64,000 bases of DNA from Setaria digitata. Its lineage: Eukaryota > Nematoda > Chromadorea > Rhabditida > Setariidae. The notes below the pieces were generated by a model. That model searched no databases. It was not told where the DNA came from and worked only from the letters and a program-made list of their open reading frames with translations. This document shows positions 57,329 to 64,000 of the stretch, piece by piece. The stretch lies in contig RCAB01000186.1 in NCBI GenBank assembly GCA_003640385.1, forward strand, positions 48,634 to 112,633. Direction: 5' to 3'. Within the stretch, counting starts at the first letter, position 1. Every line of letters begins with the position of its first letter. Position numbers and translations under genes: made by a program.

Positions 57329-60300
57329 TTCAGCCTCCTTAATCTTTCAGTTTCCTTATTTGCGAGATTTGGTGGATACGTTTATAAGTTTTGTTTTTAT
57401 TGTGCCCTTAATTTGTTCTTACTAAATTCTCCGCTATAAATTGTACTTTTTATTGATTTCTTTATCCTTTAGCCTCTTGTTTATGAATATCTTAGTAAGA
57501 GGTAATGATGTGCTGGAAATAAGCCATCGTCACTTATTCCTGCTTGACTGCTATAAACAGTGAGAGGCATGATCTAAAGCTAACTGTTAACTGGTCATAG
57601 CATATTTCGCAGTACCTAGTAAAATATTGGCTTAAAATTACATTAGCATTTCGATGCGCGCACTCGACGCATCCGTTTTTATGTCAGTAAGCCTAGCAGA
57701 AGATAAAATATTAAATTCCTTGATGAAGTTTGAACTGCGTGGTTGTATTCGATTTAATCAGTCGAGAAGACGGATGAATCATGTAATCGTTTGCGTCTGA
57801 CATTCGTGGAAAACTGGAAGAGAAGCAGAACAGTACTAACTTATGCAAATTTTCAGCATCGTTTTCCTAAACATTTCCACTGATCGGTTGTTGTTATTTC
57901 TTGTGCCTATTGGTGGAGTGTTTGAGTCTTCTTACAGTTTTGTTGGAAGGCTATATTCGCTGGAAAAGTTAGAAATAAAAGCTACCACTTGGTTGTCCCA
58001 ACAGCTCGAATAAATTTTCGAAGGATCTTTTTTTAGATTCTTCACCGCAAATTTAGTCGGAGAAACCAATTTGGAATTTGCTATGTAAACTTTAACTGAG
58101 GAGTTTAGCTCGATTTGGTTCAATTTTTCATTTCAATATAGCGATGACAAAATTGCTTGTGTCAGTCAGAAATCCTCGCAGAGCTGTTGACGCCAAATAA
58201 TTCCAGGTTCTTTTTTTACCTTATCATTTATATTAATATATCATCTGCATAGTGATTTTACTGTTTGGATTCTGCAAGTTCACTTAAGTCTAAAAATGTT
58301 TGGAGGAATTATTTGTCACTCCCGCAACGTTTATTTCTTACTGCTTATTTAAGTTTTTCTATTTACACAAGTAACAAGGCATTTTGTGCGTTTACAGATA
58401 TGTCAGTCTCAATAACAATTACAGATCATAGATTGTAGTTCTTATCGATTAGAGATCAGCGTTTTTAATCAGTCGATTTTTAATCATATCAGCTGGTGTG
58501 ACAGATCAACCTTTTTATTTGAGGCTACAGATGTCTGGAAAGTTTTTTAAATTCCTAAGCTTTATTTTTTTTTTTTAGGAAACCGAACTGTCAGTTTGTA
58601 ACTCAAGTTTTTGATGTTAACAATTAATTTTGGTTCATTCAATGCTGCTCCCACTGTAATGGATCAGTTGTGTGAATTAAAGATAAACGGTATTTAATAA
58701 TTAAGAAGCAATCAAGGTGTTAAAGAAGATATAAACCCTAGAGCATGTAACATTGACTGTCTGCTAGGAACTAGAATTTGAGACTTGCTATACCGTTTCG
58801 TTATTTCTGTGTTTAGGATATAAATTTGCAAGATAACAGAATTTTAACAGGATTATTTATCCAAACGCTTCGAAACAACTAAAAGCAATTTAGCCTTTGC
58901 TGCACTAGGTTAATTTTGTAATAAGTTTATTGCAAAGCATGGCCGTTTTATTATTTAGTAGTAGTAAAATTTACTTAATTTTGCGGTATCAAAAATAGCC
59001 TGCATAATTTTTGTTGAAAACTTGTGAAAAGGAAATCATCTTCTTTATAGGCTTAGGGAATCAAAGTTATTTAAGGTTCTAGTTTTTTTTTTTAGATGAC
59101 GCTTAAGATTTTTAACGTCGAGTAGAACAATATATTTTCCATTAACTCATCCTGGTAGAAATATAATGAAGATTAATTATAAAAATAATGTAGTGGTAGT
59201 TCATTACTAATTGCGAGTTCACTAAACACTTATTTCCTCCTTTAGAGAGCAAGACTGAACTCACACTTTTCTTTAGAGAGAACTAAGACTGAGAATTGCC
59301 TCTAAGACGATAGAAGAATTTACTTTGTACTTAATACACATTACTTCATGTGGGCTGTTAACGCACGGCTAGTTTATGAAAAGTGGATATCCCGGAATTT
59401 CTAGGATTTGTGACTGATTTTAGACTGATCCCTCGAATTCATTGCATGAGAAAAGGACTACAGGACTGTTAACAATATGTATACGTATCTCGAACACTTC
59501 CTACATAGCGAGATGAACGAATGCTGGTGCTTTACAGCAGAATCATTTTTCTGCATTTGTGGAAAATACAGAAAAATGATTTGTGACTGGAGTGTTTGCT
59601 GACAATGATAAATCAGCAGTGATAAGAATGATGGAAATGTGAATATTGTTTTTTTTTTTTGCAAAGATATAAATACTTTATCTATAAATAAAGGAGCTAT
59701 TTATAAAAAAAAAAAAAAAACTCATTCCTTCCCTTTCAGACCTTTGCCGATATCTGATTTAAAACGAAGTGATTCAGAAAGAAAAAGCAAAATTTGTCAC
59801 AAATGTTTGTTTTATAGCAGCATAAATATTTTCATTTCTTTGTAGTTTCATGGAAAGAAACATATGAATGAGTATGGTCACATTTATTATTAAATACTAT
59901 AACGAATTTCGGTAAGTTCATGTCATTCAAAGTTTTTCAATGAAAAAAAAAAATCAATCTGGAGAATTCTCTTTCAATTTATTCACTAACTGAGTACTGA
60001 GTACTGCAATAGTTATCTTGTGCCTAATAGACTTTTTGACGATGCCTTTGAGCCCAGGTGTGATTCTGCTAAGATTTATCATCTAACTCTGAAAACAAGG
60101 CTGTAAGATTGAAATAGAAACAGAGCTAAGAGAGGGATAGTATCATAAATTTAATTATCAATTAAATAAAGTGGATGGATATATCGTTAACTGCCCTAGT
60201 CACAATAACATTTTGCGGGGGTGCGTTTCAAAGCATATTGAAATATGAAATGAAATTAACTAATATCCCAAGTTATAACTGATAACAGGAGTTGCTAAAA

Positions 60301-61245
60301 TTTTCGATGAATATGATAAAGCTTTCTAATCGTTTAGTATTTTTTTTTCTAACTTTATAATGTTGAAATTTCCGGAAAGTTAGTCAGGTTTTCTATTTCT
60401 GAGCAGAAGATACACATACTTTTTTCTAATTATTGAGTTGACAGGTGTTTGTAAATTTGATTAAGGTAGAGTGTAGTGTGCTGGGAATTCATAAATAGAT
60501 GGTCGTTTTCTGATTGCCACTGGAAGATAATTACTTTTCATTCAACAATTTTAACATGTTTAAGATTTTTCCTAGACTTTTCAACAGTGTTATTTCAGGT
60601 AGTTATTAAAAATTAAATTGACTATTAGCGTTTTCTTAGAGGGATCTAACAAATTCTTGTTTTCCATAAATTATAAACTAATTGATTAAAAAGGAGTGAT
60701 TGACGACAGAAAATGAAAGAAAGAAGCTTATTTGCCTCTCATTCTTTCATCTCTATGCAAAATGTTGTTAGCAGGTGCATGTGAAATTTTAAACAATACT
60801 TTTTGATTTCATTCTCTAATTACTCGCACATTATTGTTTATTTTAATTCATTCCACTTCAATTTATAGCGATATTTTTGCACATTCTATCGAAATTTGAA
60901 AATTGTTTGAGTATCAGCCAAATGATTTTTTTTAATTGTTCACTGAAAAAATTGAAGTTGTCTTTTTCTTCACCTAAATTAGCCTTTGGTGAACAACGTA
61001 TGATGTCTTATTCCACATTTCAATACGGTTGTCATACTTTCCAGGTGTTGCATGCTAAGAGCTCTTGTTACCTACGGCTACACCTGTAATACCCTCAAAA
61101 AATTCTTGGCTACAGAAATGCTACTTATAGCATTCGATGCTTTTTTTTGTATTTTTATGTGTGATAATATTTGCCTTTTACATCACTTCTTTTTACTCCG
61201 AACAAAATCATTAATTTTAATTTAATCTAAGTGATCATTTAATAG
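57329..61245. other. intergenic region, nothing recognised
   Basis: 3.9 kb of AT-rich DNA between mog-5 and the glycosyltransferase gene. Short open frames at 57.9, 59.5-59.8 and 60.9 kb are low in complexity or cannot be joined to a gene. The 5' exon of the glycosyltransferase gene probably lies in the right part of this region. Confidence 0.5.
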
Positions 61246-63039
61246 ACCATTGAGGCGAACAATTCTGAGGCATCCACGAATCATAAATGTTTGCTGCTTC
61301 ATTATCTTTTTCTGCTCTCTTATTTTATTATGGAACTTCTATCTCAACTTTTCATTCATTATTGATCGAGGTAAGTGGTCTCAACAACGACACGTTAGCG
61401 GTGCTTCGCTTAATTGCTGCTTGCCTTCAGAATCTGACAAAATACGTTAGAAATTTCAACATCGGTCTTAAAATTCCAAAATTCAGAATTTTAACAAATT
61501 AACTGTTATAATTAATTGCTATAATGCAAGAAAAAAAAAAAAAAACATCGTAGATGAAGAAAATTTTACGAGCAAACAAAAATAAATAGTTCCTTATTAC
61601 AATTTTTAGCCAATGAAGCAACAGAAGTAATAAGTGCACCGTACAATTTCACGAGCGCGAAGATATTATTAACTCCTAGTTTTGAGGAGTGTCCCAGTGT
61701 ACCTGTCTTTTACATTATTCGTGTTCATCCCAGAAATACACGATGGCGAACCATTATACGCTCAACATGGGCTGGATCGCTGAGACATTCCTTAGTTAGT
61801 AAAATTTACTCAACTTTTTGAGAGTATTACTATGCTACTTAACTCTCATAGACGTATATTTTTTAGATATTTGTATTGGGTGTTGAAAAAGTTGGCGAAG
61901 TAAATGAACTGGTTCAACTGGAAGCCAAAAAATACGATGATCTGATTGTTTTTGATATAATTGACACTTATAATAATATGACATTGAAGTCTTTAAATAT
62001 TTTAAGTTGGATAGCTAAAAATTGTCAGGCACCTCGATTTTTTATGCAGGTAAATCTTGCAAATTTTTCTTTTTTTTTTTTTTTGTATAACTGACAAAAC
62101 ATTCTAAATGTTGCGATTTGAAATATCCGATAACACATGATACGATATCTTTCGGGTCAAAAAAATTCATGGCTGCCGAGAATGAAACAAACATGTCATT
62201 AAAAAAGTTTTTACTACAAATTCTATAAACACAGAACTCTCTCTGTTCATTTTGCAAATGATTGTTGTGGGTATTGAGGTGACGACTTATCAAATTGCGA
62301 TCACTAGCCTATGACATTGAAATAAAACGAGTTCTAAGCTGTATTAAGGGTGACCCGGATATAGCAGCTTTTCCGGACGAAATTGCTTCCTATACCTCGA
62401 AGCTGAATGCCAGCTTGTCGGCTATATATGGAAAGTGTTGGAAAGGTGCAAGAGCACATCGAGAAGACAGTAGTAAATGGTCTATTTTCAACTATTTAAT
62501 GAAATAAATTTATTGCAGTTCAATTTAAAAATTATTCCCCAAATAACTTTAGTCACTCAAATGGAAAATATCATTTTAGCAATTAGATTCTTGCATAGCA
62601 AATATCTCTACTATTCCGCATTAATTGTTTAGATTTTTTGGCTTTCAAAGCAGCAGGTTTTTACTGCATGTTTTTTAAACTCATATACTTATTTAGGGCT
62701 ATAAATTCGATGGTCTATGCATCAGTGACTTATCCGACCTACTTGGCTGGCGGTGCATGGCTGTTCTCTCCTGGAACGGCAAAACGTCTTCTGATGGCTT
62801 TGAAAAGACCATTATCCTATATTCACATTGATGATATGCTGATTTCGGGAATATTTGCTGAACAGATGGACGTACGACGAGTATGTCTGAATAGTGTTGG
62901 ATATTTGTATGAATTCTCACTGAAAAGATGTCGTGATAATCACATTCTAGCTATTTTACAATTAGAAGATTATGAAATTCTGAAGACAATCCTAGACTAT
63001 AGAGAAGCACTGATAGGTTGCCATCTCGTGCATTCTTGA
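61246..63039 (+). CDS. GT31-type (beta-1,3-galactosyl/N-acetylglucosaminyltransferase-like) protein, 5' end and one internal junction unresolved
   Basis: Exons supported: 61246-61370, 61610-61794, 61867-62049, one ending at 62479 (from about 62308), and 62697-63039 (TGA). The first encodes a type II membrane anchor (INVCCFIIFFCSLILLWNFY) after a basic segment, as in Golgi glycosyltransferases; its start codon is not visible, so an upstream exon is missing. The next exons match the GT31 fold: RWRTIIRSTWAGS, FVLGVEKVG, DLIVFDIIDTYNNMTLKSL and WIAKNCQAPRFFMQ. Later exons give YGKCWKGAR...SSKW, YPTYLAGGAWLFSPGTAKRL and the acidic motif YIHIDDMLISG, equivalent to the conserved EDV region. The DxD metal-binding segment, expected just after FFMQ, cannot be read in frame; the exon from 62308 begins in a phase that does not fit 62049. 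Either a small exon was missed, a base is wrong, or the gene has decayed. Confidence 0.6.
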
Positions 63040-64000
63040 TACAAAAGAGCTTCAATTGAATGCTTCAATTCTGATCACCTCAGATTGTGTCTAATTATTT
63101 CGGTTCTATTTTTAGTAATTTTCAATTGAAATGAAGTTGCTCTGTTCATGTAAATTCGCATTTTTAATGCAATAAGTACTCTTACTTTTTTTCTAATCAA
63201 TATCGTTAACTTTCAATCATATCAGTCAGTCTTGTTCCAAAAATATTTTATCATCCTTGAAACAAAATGTTTATTTCATTTTATGTTCACTGTTCGCCAT
63301 TACGAGTTTTTATCTGAAGTGCTGTTTTGCATCGTTGGTTCCAGATTATAAATAATTATTGTTCAAATTGGTTTAGCTTCAGTTTGAATCTTTTTATTTA
63401 ATTATCCCTCTAATCATAAAGCAACGCGTAATTAATGGGAGATGAAAATGAAGAGGAACAATTTTCAAGCACGTGACTCAACTTGAAAAACGCTGGAAGA
63501 GAGAGTGTTTAATTTATTTTAATTGACTTTGGGCTCAAATTCAAATATTTGATGGAGTAATGCATGATATAAAATTTAAGCTGTCAATGCCTGCTCTTAC
63601 CAGAAAGCTCACAGATAAATTTGTAGAATAAAAAAAGTATGAAGAGCTGTTTGAAAATTTTAAAATTTAAAATTCTAAAAATTTTTGTGCCAGGTTCAAT
63701 GACACTTTGGTGCACATTAATTTGCCGCAGAATTATCAAGTACTACCACAACGTAATCAGTTTCAAAAAATAAGAGTTATTTTGGAACCATCTGTACTCA
63801 CGTCTGAGAATTTTTTCCGGCTGTAAGAATATTCAGAACGATCTCTTAAAAGATAAGATGTCATTGTTTTGATAATCACGAACTCCTTAAAAAGGAGGTT
63901 ACTAGGAATGAAAAAAAAGTAAATGAATGATTTCGAATTTATATGATAATGGAAATGGTGAAAGTTATAATTCTATAGATTTAGTTAATTCAAAAAAAAA
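63040..64000. other. 3' flank, nothing recognised
   Basis: AT-rich sequence to the window end, without an ORF or repeat I can support. Confidence 0.6.

Overview
The window looks like nuclear DNA of a nematode, probably a parasitic clade III (filarial or spirurid) species. It is AT-rich, most genes are split into exons of 80-250 bp with GT-AG introns ending in TTTCAG or TTTTAG, and several starts sit just behind acceptor-like sites, as expected for spliced-leader trans-splicing. The recognisable proteins have well-known animal or C. elegans counterparts (RIN, mitochondrial EF-Ts, IST1, DHX8/MOG-5). The species call is inference.

Layout, left to right. At 828-7231 (+) is the 3' part of a RIN-family Rab5 exchange factor, with VPS9 and Ras-association domains. 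At 8970-11526 (+) is a complete mitochondrial EF-Ts gene. From 11.5 to 29.9 kb the sequence is gene-poor and rich in simple repeats and fold-back elements; it holds one gene I cannot identify (22459-24926, possibly with a first exon at 17899). At 29925-31612 (+) is a small gene for a secreted protein made only of a Cys-loop receptor ligand-binding domain. At 33119-45839 (+) lies the centrepiece, a nonribosomal peptide synthetase of about 4,180 residues encoded almost entirely by one 12-kb exon. IST1 (46357-49115, -) converges on it. A small unidentified ORF (49895-50207, +) ends 79 nt before the splicing helicase DHX8/MOG-5 (50287-57328, +), a spacing like that of nematode operons. A GT31-type glycosyltransferase gene (61246-63039, +) follows after a 3.9-kb gap.

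The NRPS reads: dehydratase-like remnant, T, C, A, T, C, T, C, A, T, C, T, TE. It has five carriers and four condensation domains but only two adenylation domains, so at least two carriers must be loaded by another module or in trans. It is most likely the counterpart of C. elegans NRPS-1, which acts with the polyketide synthase PKS-1 to make nemamides; no PKS is present here. The other genes are housekeeping or signalling genes with no evident link to it.

Three of four single-N positions join near-identical direct copies of about 54-105 bp and look like assembly joins between overlapping or allelic contigs. They affect the gene models near 49.9 and 53.4 kb.
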